Source: Flavobacteriales bacterium
GTDB lineage: Bacteria > Bacteroidota > Bacteroidia > Flavobacteriales_F > PHOS-HE28
Length of the DNA: 64,000 nucleotides
Reading direction: 5' to 3'
Assembly: GCA_016717305.1 (NCBI GenBank)
Contig: JADKFY010000016.1
Coordinates: 1 to 64,000 of the forward strand
The notes under the pieces are model-generated. The model saw only the letters and a program-made list of their open reading frames with translations, was not told the origin of the DNA and ran no database searches. The position numbers and the translations under genes are program-made. Positions 8,583 to 16,417 of this stretch are shown here, in pieces (position 1 is the first letter of the stretch; each line of letters starts with the position of its first letter).

Positions 8583-8978
8583 ATGCGAACAAACCCTCAT
8601 ATCCTGACCGTAATTGCTTTCCTGTTATTCACCATGACAACGTTGCAAAGTGCAGCGCAGCAGCCACCCCGTAGCCCTGGAGACGACGTGGTCGAAGTGG
8701 TGTTCACCTCGCAAATGCGGATGGATGACTTGAACAAGCTCAAGTACGACATGGCCCGAACAGGCATCTCACTGCAATTTGATAATGTAAAGTTCAATGA
8801 AGCAGGTGATCTTGTCGGGCTCAACTTCAGGGTTCGTGATAACAATGGTCAAAAAGGGAGTGCTGGTACGGATGACCTCTTGAACGCGGAAAAATTCGGC
8901 TTCCGCGTCGATCGGTCCAAAGGGGCGAAGACACCATTCATGGTGGGTTCCTTGGAACAAGTCACGCCAAAGGAGTAA
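8583..8978 (+). CDS. Small secreted protein resembling the C-terminal tail of M56 (BlaR1-like) peptidases
   Basis: 131 residues. The ATG at 8583 gives a clean signal peptide (MRTNPHILTVIAFLLF, ending SAAQQ). The rest consists of DLNKLKYDMARTGISLQFDN and LVGLNFRVRDNNGQKGSAG, which resembles the soluble tail found after the protease domain in many Bacteroidota M56/BlaR1-like antirepressor peptidases. Here it exists alone, without the membrane peptidase. The function is unknown. It is divergent from the methyltransferase, whose start lies 39 bases away, so both promoters must lie inside coding or near-coding sequence. Confidence 0.6.
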   Translation: MRTNPHILTVIAFLLFTMTTLQSAAQQPPRSPGDDVVEVVFTSQMRMDDLNKLKYDMARTGISLQFDNVKFNEAGDLVGLNFRVRDNNGQKGSAGTDDLLNAEKFGFRVDRSKGAKTPFMVGSLEQVTPKE

Positions 8979-8985
8979 CCAGATC

Positions 8986-10023
8986 TCAGTGCTGGACCAC
9001 GAACGACCCGTCGATCATTTTACCGGCTGTGGACACGTTGAAGAAGTAGGTACCCGCCTCTAGCTCCGATACGTTCAACCGGACTTTGTGATTCGCAGTT
9101 CGTTCTTGATGAACGGTTCTGCCATTTGCATCCAAGACCTTGACCGTGGCGGCGGATCCTGTGATCGGCCACTCCAAGGTCACCTGCCCCACAGTTGGGT
9201 TCGGATAAACGAGCACGGATCCCTTGTTCATGTTTTCAGCAAATCCAACGTTCGCATCGAAAGCGTAGATGTAGATCGTTTGGTAGGCGAAGGCGCTTCC
9301 GCCTTGTCGGTTCGCGATCAGAAAGAGGTTGGTCCCATCGTAATACATGCCACGTGGCGACATGTCATTGTCGATCGGAGTGTCCGGTAGTTCCACCCAA
9401 CCGATATCGCTATCCGTGTTCAGGTCATAGGCGTAAATGCGTTCAGGGTCTCCATTCAGGTCGTCCGTAACATAGAACAGCGTATCGCCTTTGAGGGCGA
9501 TCCCGTAAGGTTGTTCGCCGTGCAACGGTACCGAGTCCAGTGGTGCAACGGTGCCTGGTATCCATTTGTACGCAGTGGCATATGGGTCGACATCGTTGTC
9601 CGGATAGTACAAGGTGTACCACACCGCCTCGCCGTCCGGACACAGGTCCCCGATCCCGCTGGAATTCCCGCCGTTCACATCCGGAAAGATCCAGCTGCCC
9701 AATGCTTCACCATTGAAGCCGATCTCAAAAAGTGAGGCCCCGTTGGTGGTATAATCCTCTGCGATCAAATAGGAAATCGGTTTGCGCACCAGCCCATGGT
9801 TGAAGTTATGCCCTGTTGCCAATTGTCCAAGTATGTTCCCAGCATGGTCGCTGAAGATGATATCCCCAGGTCCATCAGCACCTAGGAAAAGGGTGTCCGC
9901 ATTCACCTCAATGCCCCAGAAACTGAAGTTGGAATTTGGATAGGGAATGCTGTCGACCAAGACTTGTGCGTGTAGTGATAGCAACGTATTTGCGAAGAGA
10001 AGAAGGGTAAGGGTATGTTTCAT
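8986..10023 (-). CDS. Secreted beta-propeller-like protein with T9SS type A sorting domain
   Basis: 345 residues. The ATG at 10023 yields a signal peptide (MKHTLTLLLFANTLLSLHAQ). The central 240 residues are a series of strand pairs with DTLFLGADG, DTLFYVTDD and TNLFLIANR motifs, consistent with a six- or seven-bladed propeller. The last ~75 residues are a Por/T9SS type A sorting domain (VLVYPNPTVGQVTLEW...VLDANGRTVHQ...LEAGTYFFNV), so the protein is exported by the type IX system. The function is unknown. The in-frame start at 10080 was rejected because it puts the promoter-like TACTTTCG inside the coding region and gives a poor signal peptide. Confidence 0.82.
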   Translation of the reverse strand: MKHTLTLLLFANTLLSLHAQVLVDSIPYPNSNFSFWGIEVNADTLFLGADGPGDIIFSDHAGNILGQLATGHNFNHGLVRKPISYLIAEDYTTNGASLFEIGFNGEALGSWIFPDVNGGNSSGIGDLCPDGEAVWYTLYYPDNDVDPYATAYKWIPGTVAPLDSVPLHGEQPYGIALKGDTLFYVTDDLNGDPERIYAYDLNTDSDIGWVELPDTPIDNDMSPRGMYYDGTNLFLIANRQGGSAFAYQTIYIYAFDANVGFAENMNKGSVLVYPNPTVGQVTLEWPITGSAATVKVLDANGRTVHQERTANHKVRLNVSELEAGTYFFNVSTAGKMIDGSFVVQH

Positions 10024-10045
10024 GGAAGGGTTCGATCTTGCACAT

Positions 10046-10053
10046 CGAAAGTA
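10046..10053 (-). promoter_or_regulatory. Possible -7 element TACTTTCG
   Basis: One mismatch from TAnnTTTG, 22 bases before the ATG of the T9SS propeller protein. Confidence 0.4.
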
Positions 10054-10196
10054 GCAGTAAGTTTTGGTTTGACCGATCAACTCTTGGACAACGAATGGGT
10101 TTATTGCGCTGCGCCTGTTGATAACCCGTTCAGGTCATTCCGGACAAGGCGATTACCTTGTGATCCACAACTCACCAATTAAAACACGAAACTACC

Positions 10197-10352
10197 ATGG
10201 CAGCAGCAGTTGAAGCGTATTGCGTAAAGTGCAAAGCGAAGCGCAACATGAAAGAGCCCAAAGAGGTTGTAATGGCCAACGGCCGCAAGGCAATGAAAGG
10301 GACTTGTCCAGAGTGCAGCACGGGCATGTTCAAGATCATGGGCAAGGCCTGA
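10197..10352 (+). CDS. Small DUF5679-type zinc-ribbon protein
   Basis: 51 residues. It begins MAAAVEAYCVKCKAK and has a second knuckle GTCPECSTGMFKI, so four cysteines in two CxxC pairs are placed to bind zinc. The pattern and size match DUF5679 proteins, which are widespread, short and of unknown function, often next to topoisomerase or nucleic-acid genes. Here it is a single gene between a divergent T9SS protein and a strong hairpin. A possible -7 element (TACCTTGT) lies at 10154. Length, clear start and the strong downstream hairpin support a real gene. Confidence 0.85.
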   Translation: MAAAVEAYCVKCKAKRNMKEPKEVVMANGRKAMKGTCPECSTGMFKIMGKA

Positions 10353-10374
10353 TCGGGACATCGTACTGTTCCAG

Positions 10375-10412
10375 GAACGGACCCTTCCCGCACGATCGGG
10401 GCGGGTCCGTTC
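10375..10412 (+). terminator. Hairpin terminator after the zinc-ribbon gene
   Basis: A 10-bp perfect stem GAACGGACCC/GGGTCCGTTC (10375-10384 with 10403-10412) encloses an inner CCCG/CGGG stem. The T-tract is weak (GTTGTTCC). Confidence 0.6.
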
Positions 10413-10487
10413 GTTGTTCCAACCGGTCTTGAACAAGACCCGTTGATAGCTCGGCACGCGACCGGAAGAAACGCCCCTTACCCCGGT

Positions 10488-10495
10488 TACATTTG
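10488..10495 (+). promoter_or_regulatory. -7 promoter element TACATTTG of cysQ-gmd-fcl
   Basis: Exact TAnnTTTG match, nine bases before the ATG at 10505. It overlaps the in-frame TTG at 10493, which is therefore not the start. Confidence 0.6.
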
Positions 10496-10504
10496 CCGCG
10501 AAGA

Positions 10505-11341
10505 ATGCAAGAAGAACACGTACACCCGCTTCTCGGTATCGCTATTGAGGCATGTTTGGCGGCTGGAAAGGAGATCATGGAAGTCTATGCAGGCTCATTT
10601 TCCGTGGATCACAAGGACGATAGATCCCCGCTCACCGAGGCCGATCGGCGCTCGCACACGGTAATTGCCAATATCCTTCGCAGCACGGGCCTTCCCGTGT
10701 TGAGTGAAGAAGGTGGAGAGATCGCGTGCGAAGAGCGAATGGCGTGGCAACGGTACTGGTGCGTGGACCCGCTGGATGGCACCAAGGAATTCGTGAAGCG
10801 CAACGGCGAATTCACGGTGAACATCGCCTTGATGGAACGGGACGAGCTTCCCGCCGGCCCGATGGGCAGGAGCAAACCGGTGCTCGGCCTGCTCTACGCC
10901 CCAGATACCGACGTGCTCTATTTCGCTTGGAAGGGAGCAGGCGCATTTCGGCAGAAAGAGGCGGCAACCCGAACCGGTGTTTCTGCGTATGAACGGATCG
11001 CCATGAGCACCCCTCTACCCGCAGAAGCGGACCGTAACACGTACATTATTCTCGCGAGCCGCTCTCACCGCAGCCCCGAAACGGATGCGTTCATCAAGAG
11101 CATGGAAGAGAAGCGCGGCGACATCGCCATCAATTCCATGGGCAGTGCATACAAGTTCGGCTTGCTGGCCGAAGGCACCGCCGATGCATACCCCCGTTAT
11201 GCACCCACCATGGAGTGGGACACCGCTGCGGGCCAGATCATCTGCAACGAAGCAGGAAAGGAACTGACCGATGTTACCACCAACGCACCAATGCGTTACA
11301 ACAAGAACGAACTCGTGAACAATTGGTTCATCGTACAATAA
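10505..11341 (+). CDS. cysQ: 3'(2'),5'-bisphosphate nucleotidase CysQ
   Basis: 278 residues. It hydrolyses 3'-phosphoadenosine 5'-phosphate (PAP) to AMP in the cytoplasm, preventing PAP build-up from sulfotransfer or sulfate assimilation. Inositol-monophosphatase superfamily motifs are intact: SEEGG (67-71), DPLDGT (88-93) and EWDTAAG near residue 237, which together hold the Mg ions. Length matches the family. It starts a likely operon with gmd, 6 bases downstream. The location in a polysaccharide cluster hints at sulfated surface glycans, but no sulfotransferase is present in the window (inference). Confidence 0.93.
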   Translation: MQEEHVHPLLGIAIEACLAAGKEIMEVYAGSFSVDHKDDRSPLTEADRRSHTVIANILRSTGLPVLSEEGGEIACEERMAWQRYWCVDPLDGTKEFVKRNGEFTVNIALMERDELPAGPMGRSKPVLGLLYAPDTDVLYFAWKGAGAFRQKEAATRTGVSAYERIAMSTPLPAEADRNTYIILASRSHRSPETDAFIKSMEEKRGDIAINSMGSAYKFGLLAEGTADAYPRYAPTMEWDTAAGQIICNEAGKELTDVTTNAPMRYNKNELVNNWFIVQ

Positions 11342-11347
11342 CAGAAC

Positions 11348-12589
11348 ATGATCAAGAAACAAAAGCCAACAGGCAAACCGGCCGCTATAAAGATGGCTTT
11401 GGCCAAGAAGCCGAAAGCCACAAGATCCGTGAAAAAGGCCAAGGAAGTTTCGGCCAAGTTGTCCAAAAAGAGCAATACTTCGCCCAAGGCCACAGGTGGC
11501 CGTAGGAAAGTTGCCTTGATCACCGGCGTTACCGGCCAGGATGGTGCGTATTTGAGCGAATTGCTGCTCAGCAAGGGCTACGAAGTGCATGGCATAAAGC
11601 GCCGTAGCTCATTGTTCAACACCGACCGGATCGATCACTTGTACCATGATATGCATGAGAAGGGTCGTCCATTCTTCCTGCATTACGGCGACCTGACCGA
11701 CAGTGTCAATTGCCTTCGTTTGGTGAAGGAGATCCAGCCGGATGAGATCTACAACCTGGCCGCCATGAGCCATGTGGCCGTGAGCTTTGAACTACCTGAA
11801 TACACCGCCAATGCTGACGGAATTGGTACGCTTCGGTTCTTGGAGGCCATCCGCATTTTGGGCATGGAGAAGAAGACCCGCTTCTACCAAGCCAGCACCA
11901 GCGAATTGTACGGCGGTGTGTTGCCACGTGCGCAGAACGAGGAAACACCGTTCTACCCTAAGAGCCCCTATGGCGTTGCGAAGCTCTACGGATTTTGGAT
12001 CACCAAGAACTACCGCGAGAGCTATGGCATGTTCGCATGCAACGGCATCCTCTTCAACCACGAAAGTCCGTTACGTGGGGAGACCTTCGTAACGCGAAAG
12101 ATCACGCGTGCCGTGGCCAAGATCAAATTGGGACTGCAGGATGCGCTCTATTTGGGGAACATCGATGCCAAGCGCGATTGGGGCCATGCCAAGGACTACG
12201 TGGAAGGCATGTGGCTCATGTTGCAAGCGAAGAAGCCGGACGATTTTGTCCTTGCTACGGGCAAGACATACACCGTCCGCCATTTTATTGATCTGGCTTT
12301 CGCCGAGGCGGGGATCAAGTTGGAATGGAAAGGCAAAGGAGTGAACGAAAAAGGCATCGACAAGAAGACGGGCAAAACCGTGGTCGCGATCGACAAGCGC
12401 TACTATCGACCAGCAGAAGTGGACCATTTGGAAGGTGACCCGTCGAAGGCCAAGCGCGTGCTGGGTTGGAAGCACAAGTACGACTTGAAGGCCCTGGTGA
12501 AGGAAATGGTGCACAGCGACATTGAATTGTTCAAGCGTGACGTTTACCTGAAAAAAGGAGGGCACAGCATCCTGCACGAACAGGAATGA
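11348..12589 (+). CDS. gmd: GDP-mannose 4,6-dehydratase with lysine-rich N-terminal extension
   Basis: Converts GDP-D-mannose to GDP-4-keto-6-deoxy-D-mannose, the first step to GDP-L-fucose. The extended SDR enzyme is complete: NADP site LITGVTGQDGAYL (about residue 57), STSELYG with catalytic Ser/Thr, YGVAKLY with Tyr and Lys, RDWGHAKDYVEGMW and YYRPAEVDHLEGD. The odd part is the first ~52 residues, which are about one-third lysine (MIKKQKPTGKPAAIK...KKSNTSPKATGGRRK) and absent from usual Gmd proteins of 345-375 residues. No ATG occurs between residue 16 and the SDR core, so the extension cannot be trimmed away fully by a different ATG start. It lies 6 bases after cysQ and 70 before fcl. Confidence 0.95.
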   Translation: MIKKQKPTGKPAAIKMALAKKPKATRSVKKAKEVSAKLSKKSNTSPKATGGRRKVALITGVTGQDGAYLSELLLSKGYEVHGIKRRSSLFNTDRIDHLYHDMHEKGRPFFLHYGDLTDSVNCLRLVKEIQPDEIYNLAAMSHVAVSFELPEYTANADGIGTLRFLEAIRILGMEKKTRFYQASTSELYGGVLPRAQNEETPFYPKSPYGVAKLYGFWITKNYRESYGMFACNGILFNHESPLRGETFVTRKITRAVAKIKLGLQDALYLGNIDAKRDWGHAKDYVEGMWLMLQAKKPDDFVLATGKTYTVRHFIDLAFAEAGIKLEWKGKGVNEKGIDKKTGKTVVAIDKRYYRPAEVDHLEGDPSKAKRVLGWKHKYDLKALVKEMVHSDIELFKRDVYLKKGGHSILHEQE

Positions 12590-12659
12590 TCACCAACGGT
12601 GGTCAACCCTATTCCGTGTAACGTCGACCCACTGGGTCGACCGGTAAGATCAAGAAAAG

Positions 12660-13598
12660 ATGAACAAGAAAGACAAGATCTACATAGCAGGCCACCGCGG
12701 AATGGTGGGCAGTGCCATTGTGCGGAAGTTGAAGTCCGAAGGATTCGACAATATCGTTACACGCGGTAGTAAGGAGTTGGACCTGAAGGAGCAAAGCGCC
12801 GTGCGGGAGTTCTTCGCCAAGGAGAAGCCGGACCATGTCGTGTTGGCTGCGGCCAAAGTGGGCGGTATCCAAGCGAACAACGTGTACCGTGCCCAGTTCC
12901 TCTACGAGAACTTGATGATCCAGAACAACGTTATCCATTCCGCCTATGAGAACGGGGTGAAGAAATTGTTGTTCCTGGGGTCATCGTGCATCTACCCCAA
13001 AATGGCACCACAGCCGTTGAAGGAGGAAAGCCTCTTGACCGGATTATTGGAGCAGACCAATGAACCGTATGCCATTGCCAAGATCGCTGGCATTAAGATG
13101 ACCGAGAGCTACCGCAGGCAGTATGGCGTGAACTACATCAGCGCAATGCCTACCAACCTGTATGGCCCGAACGACAATTACGACCTCAACAACAGCCACG
13201 TATTGCCAGCGTTGATCCGGAAGTTCCACACCGCAAAGATCACGAATGCACCTTCCGTGGAGGTTTGGGGAACGGGTTCGCCCATGCGCGAGTTCCTGCA
13301 CGTGAACGACCTCGCAGATGCCTGCTACTTCCTGTTGCAGAACTACAACGACGAACTTTTCGTGAACATCGGAACCGGGGAGGATCTTTCGATCAAGGCC
13401 CTTGCGGAGATGATCAAGGACATCGTCGGATTTACCGGTGAATTGAAGTGGAATACGGAGAAACCGGACGGGACCCCGCGTAAATTGATGGACGTATCGC
13501 GCCTCCAAAATTTGGGTTGGAAGCATAAGATCGGCCTGCGGGAGGGGATCACCAGCGTTTATGCCGAATTCGCTAAAAGTGAGTTGGCTGCCCAGTAG
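12660..13598 (+). CDS. fcl: GDP-L-fucose synthase
   Basis: 312 residues. It epimerises and reduces the Gmd product to GDP-L-fucose with NADPH. Visible motifs are the nucleotide-binding GHRGMVGSAIVRKL (10-23), the active-site LGSSCIYPK and YAIAKIAG with the catalytic Tyr and Lys, and MPTNLYGPND. Length is standard (about 310-320). It directly follows gmd in the usual order, so this cluster provides activated L-fucose for surface polysaccharide or glycoprotein. No glycosyltransferase is encoded nearby. Confidence 0.95.
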   Translation: MNKKDKIYIAGHRGMVGSAIVRKLKSEGFDNIVTRGSKELDLKEQSAVREFFAKEKPDHVVLAAAKVGGIQANNVYRAQFLYENLMIQNNVIHSAYENGVKKLLFLGSSCIYPKMAPQPLKEESLLTGLLEQTNEPYAIAKIAGIKMTESYRRQYGVNYISAMPTNLYGPNDNYDLNNSHVLPALIRKFHTAKITNAPSVEVWGTGSPMREFLHVNDLADACYFLLQNYNDELFVNIGTGEDLSIKALAEMIKDIVGFTGELKWNTEKPDGTPRKLMDVSRLQNLGWKHKIGLREGITSVYAEFAKSELAAQ

Positions 13599-13704
13599 CC
13601 TACTTCCATCCGCATAGCAATTGTTGCATCACGCCCGGACCAGCTCCGGGCGCGGTGCTTTCCAAACGGCAGGTTCCGGCTACCTTTCGGCCCGCAATTG
13701 CGCC

Positions 13705-15291
13705 ATGTCCAGTATGATACATGTCCGGTACTTAGCTGTCCTCTGCTTTTCCGCAGCGGTCCTTTTCGCTCGGGCCCAGCAGAACGACATTCCGTTACAA
13801 CGCGACGTCTACATCGATGTGGAACGCAATGCTGCAAAGCGCGAGGCAAGGGTCCACAGTGGTATGAAACCTGTGTTGGAATCGCGCGCCGACCTCACCA
13901 ACGTGATGGGCCACCGCGTGGATTCAACCAAGTACTACTATGGGGTAACGGAGAAGATCTTCAGGGACCACCTCATGGAAGTGAAGGGAGAGGATTTCCG
14001 CCTTACGGCCGATATACTGTTCGATCTGCAGTATGGCGATGACCTTGGTAACAGCACTGCTTATTCGGACACAAACATCTATTACAACAATGGACGTGGC
14101 TTTTGGGTAACAGGGAACTTGGGCAGCAAGATCTCCTTCCAGACCATGTTCCACGAGACACAGATGATCGTGCCGCAGTACCTGTTCGAATATGTACAGG
14201 AGATCGGGGTGATCCCGGGTCAAGGGCGCACCAAGCTGTCCAAGAAGCGGATCTACGATTATGCCTGGTCAAGAGGCAACGTTTCTTACAGTCCGGCCCG
14301 CTGGCTCAACATCCAGTTCGGTCAAGGGGCGCACTTCGTTGGCCATGGCTACCGATCTGTGCTTTTGAGCGACAATGCGAACGGGACACCCTATTTGGAA
14401 TTCAGCTTGCTCAGTACGAACCGCCGGTTCCAATACACTACCTGGTGGACCAAGATGCAAGGTGGTGTATTCAACGCGGATCGTTTGCCAACCGGACAAT
14501 CAAGCGAATCGTTGTTCTATTGGATGCGTGGACGTTTCAACCACCTGAGCATGGACCTTGGTCGGTTGCAGGTTGGTTTGTTCGAGAGCACCTTGTTCGA
14601 GAATATCGATAGCACCGGTGTAAAGTCCTTCGATGCCCTGGAGTTGAACCCTTTGATCGGTGTGAATTCGGCGGTGCGCGGTTTCGGTGGTCGGGAGAAG
14701 AGTTTGATAGGTATTGATCTGCGCGTGAAGATCACAGAGAAGGGATATATATACGGACAGTTCGCCACGGATGATCCGGGAACCCAACGCTTCGCCTATC
14801 AGATCGGTGCGCGCTGGTTCGATCTACTCCGCAAGGACTTGCATGTACAGTTGGAGTACAACGTTGCCCAGCCGTTCATGTACATGCACAACCCCACGCA
14901 ATTGAGCTATGCCCAGGCGCGTCTGCCCTTGGCCCATCCATTGGGCACCAGTTTCAATGAAGTGGTGGCCATTGTGGATGCGGGTTTCGGTCGTTTCATA
15001 GCCCAGGGGAAGTTGGTCATGGGCACATTCGATCGCGACCCCGTCGGTGCGAACTACGGCGGCAATTTGGGCAAGCCCGATACCTACAGCGAAGGCCTGG
15101 CCGGCCCGATCCGTAACCATCTGTTCTACTACGATGTGAACGTGAACTATCTGCTCAACCACAATACCAATCTGCGCATACTGGCAGGTATGCAACGGCG
15201 AAGTTTGGACCCTGGTCCGGATGAGGTCCAGAGCACTTATCTCTACATAGGTATACGCACTTCGCTCTTCAACCGGTATTACGATCTTTGA
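13705..15291 (+). CDS. Capsule assembly Wzi/RemB-like outer membrane protein (copy 1)
   Basis: 528 residues. The ATG at 13705 (or the one at 13714) gives a signal peptide (MIHVRYLAVLCFSAAVLFARAQ). The body is a large beta-barrel with the blocks typical of Bacteroidota proteins annotated as Wzi or gliding motility protein RemB: RWLNIQFGQGAHFVGHGYRS, LLSTNRRFQYTTWWTKMQGG, FDALELNPLIGVNSAVRGFG and VQLEYNVAQPFMYMHNPTQL. Wzi of Escherichia coli is an outer membrane lectin for capsule. The same block order recurs in the gene at 16417, so the two are paralogues. It is 11 bases upstream of the WecA-type gene, within an operon. Confidence 0.8.
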   Translation: MSSMIHVRYLAVLCFSAAVLFARAQQNDIPLQRDVYIDVERNAAKREARVHSGMKPVLESRADLTNVMGHRVDSTKYYYGVTEKIFRDHLMEVKGEDFRLTADILFDLQYGDDLGNSTAYSDTNIYYNNGRGFWVTGNLGSKISFQTMFHETQMIVPQYLFEYVQEIGVIPGQGRTKLSKKRIYDYAWSRGNVSYSPARWLNIQFGQGAHFVGHGYRSVLLSDNANGTPYLEFSLLSTNRRFQYTTWWTKMQGGVFNADRLPTGQSSESLFYWMRGRFNHLSMDLGRLQVGLFESTLFENIDSTGVKSFDALELNPLIGVNSAVRGFGGREKSLIGIDLRVKITEKGYIYGQFATDDPGTQRFAYQIGARWFDLLRKDLHVQLEYNVAQPFMYMHNPTQLSYAQARLPLAHPLGTSFNEVVAIVDAGFGRFIAQGKLVMGTFDRDPVGANYGGNLGKPDTYSEGLAGPIRNHLFYYDVNVNYLLNHNTNLRILAGMQRRSLDPGPDEVQSTYLYIGIRTSLFNRYYDL

Positions 15292-15301
15292 ACGCACCCA
15301 A

Positions 15302-16417
15302 GTGAAGGAACACGGCTACATTTTACTTCTTGGTGCCATCACGTCATTCTTCGTGGTGCTCTTCACCATGCCTTCTTTGATCAAGGTGGCGCGCATGAAG
15401 CACTTGGTCGATGAACCCGGTGAACAGCGCAAAGTCCATCACCGAAGCGTACCCACCATTGGCGGCATCATCATCTTCGCTTCCATCATATTCTCCTACT
15501 CGCTATGGTTCCCGAGGGCCGCGGTGATCAACGTGGGGGGTGATGCGGATTACGAGCAGATGTACTTCGCCATGGGTGCAGCCTACCTGGATTTCAAGTT
15601 CATGCTCTCGGCCATGGTGTTGTTGTTCTTCATTGGTGTGAAGGACGATATCATCGGTTTCTCTCCGGTGAAGAAATTAGTGGGACACATGCTGGTGGGC
15701 TACATTTTAGTAATGATGGCCGGGATCCGGATCACGGACATGCATGGTCTGTTCGGGGTGTACGATCTTCCGGATTACGTGAGCATCGCACTCAGTTTCT
15801 TCGTGTACGTCGTGCTGGTGAATGCCTTCAATCTGATAGATGGCGTGGATGGCTTGGCTGCGGGGATCGGTCTTATCGCGGCTGTGGCCTATGGTACTTG
15901 GCTGTTCTTGGCCGGCGATGTCGCCCTTTCATTGCTTGCATTCGTGCTGGCAGGTTCATTGGTGGGTTTCATGGTCTTCAATTGGCACCCGGCACGGATC
16001 TTCATGGGTGATAGCGGCTCACTGATCATCGGGGCCATCATCGCCGTGTTGGCGATCAAGGTGATCGATCATGATACTACCCGTTTGCCCATCTACCTGA
16101 AACAGATCCCCACCCCGATATTCGCCATGGCGGTCATCGCATATCCGTTGGTGGACACACTGCGTATTTTCATCTATCGTATGGTACGCGGTGTTTCCCC
16201 TTTCGCTGCGGACCGCAATCATATCCATCATCGGCTCATGGACATGAAATTGGGTCACCGGAAGACCACATTGATCCTGTATCTCTATGCCTTGGTGGTC
16301 ATCGGGCTCAGTTTGGTCACGCGCAAATGGCACCCCAACATTGGTCTCATGGTATTGGGAACATCAGCAGTTGCATTGGCTATGTTGCCTTTCGTTTGGC
16401 CCAAGCGCTCGGAGTGA
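15302..16417 (+). CDS. WecA/TagO-type undecaprenyl-phosphate sugar-1-phosphate transferase
   Basis: 371 residues from a GTG start, with about ten or eleven membrane helices. It transfers a HexNAc-1-phosphate (usually GlcNAc) from the UDP-sugar to undecaprenyl phosphate, starting O-antigen or other surface glycans at the inner membrane. MraY/WecA-family motifs are all present: PTIGGIIIF, the metal-binding VKDDIIGF, NAFNLIDGVDGLA, FMGDSGSL and DRNHIHHRL. It lies between the two Wzi-like genes; the stop TGA overlaps the next ATG by one base. Its sugar specificity cannot be read from the sequence. Confidence 0.92.
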   Translation: MKEHGYILLLGAITSFFVVLFTMPSLIKVARMKHLVDEPGEQRKVHHRSVPTIGGIIIFASIIFSYSLWFPRAAVINVGGDADYEQMYFAMGAAYLDFKFMLSAMVLLFFIGVKDDIIGFSPVKKLVGHMLVGYILVMMAGIRITDMHGLFGVYDLPDYVSIALSFFVYVVLVNAFNLIDGVDGLAAGIGLIAAVAYGTWLFLAGDVALSLLAFVLAGSLVGFMVFNWHPARIFMGDSGSLIIGAIIAVLAIKVIDHDTTRLPIYLKQIPTPIFAMAVIAYPLVDTLRIFIYRMVRGVSPFAADRNHIHHRLMDMKLGHRKTTLILYLYALVVIGLSLVTRKWHPNIGLMVLGTSAVALAMLPFVWPKRSE

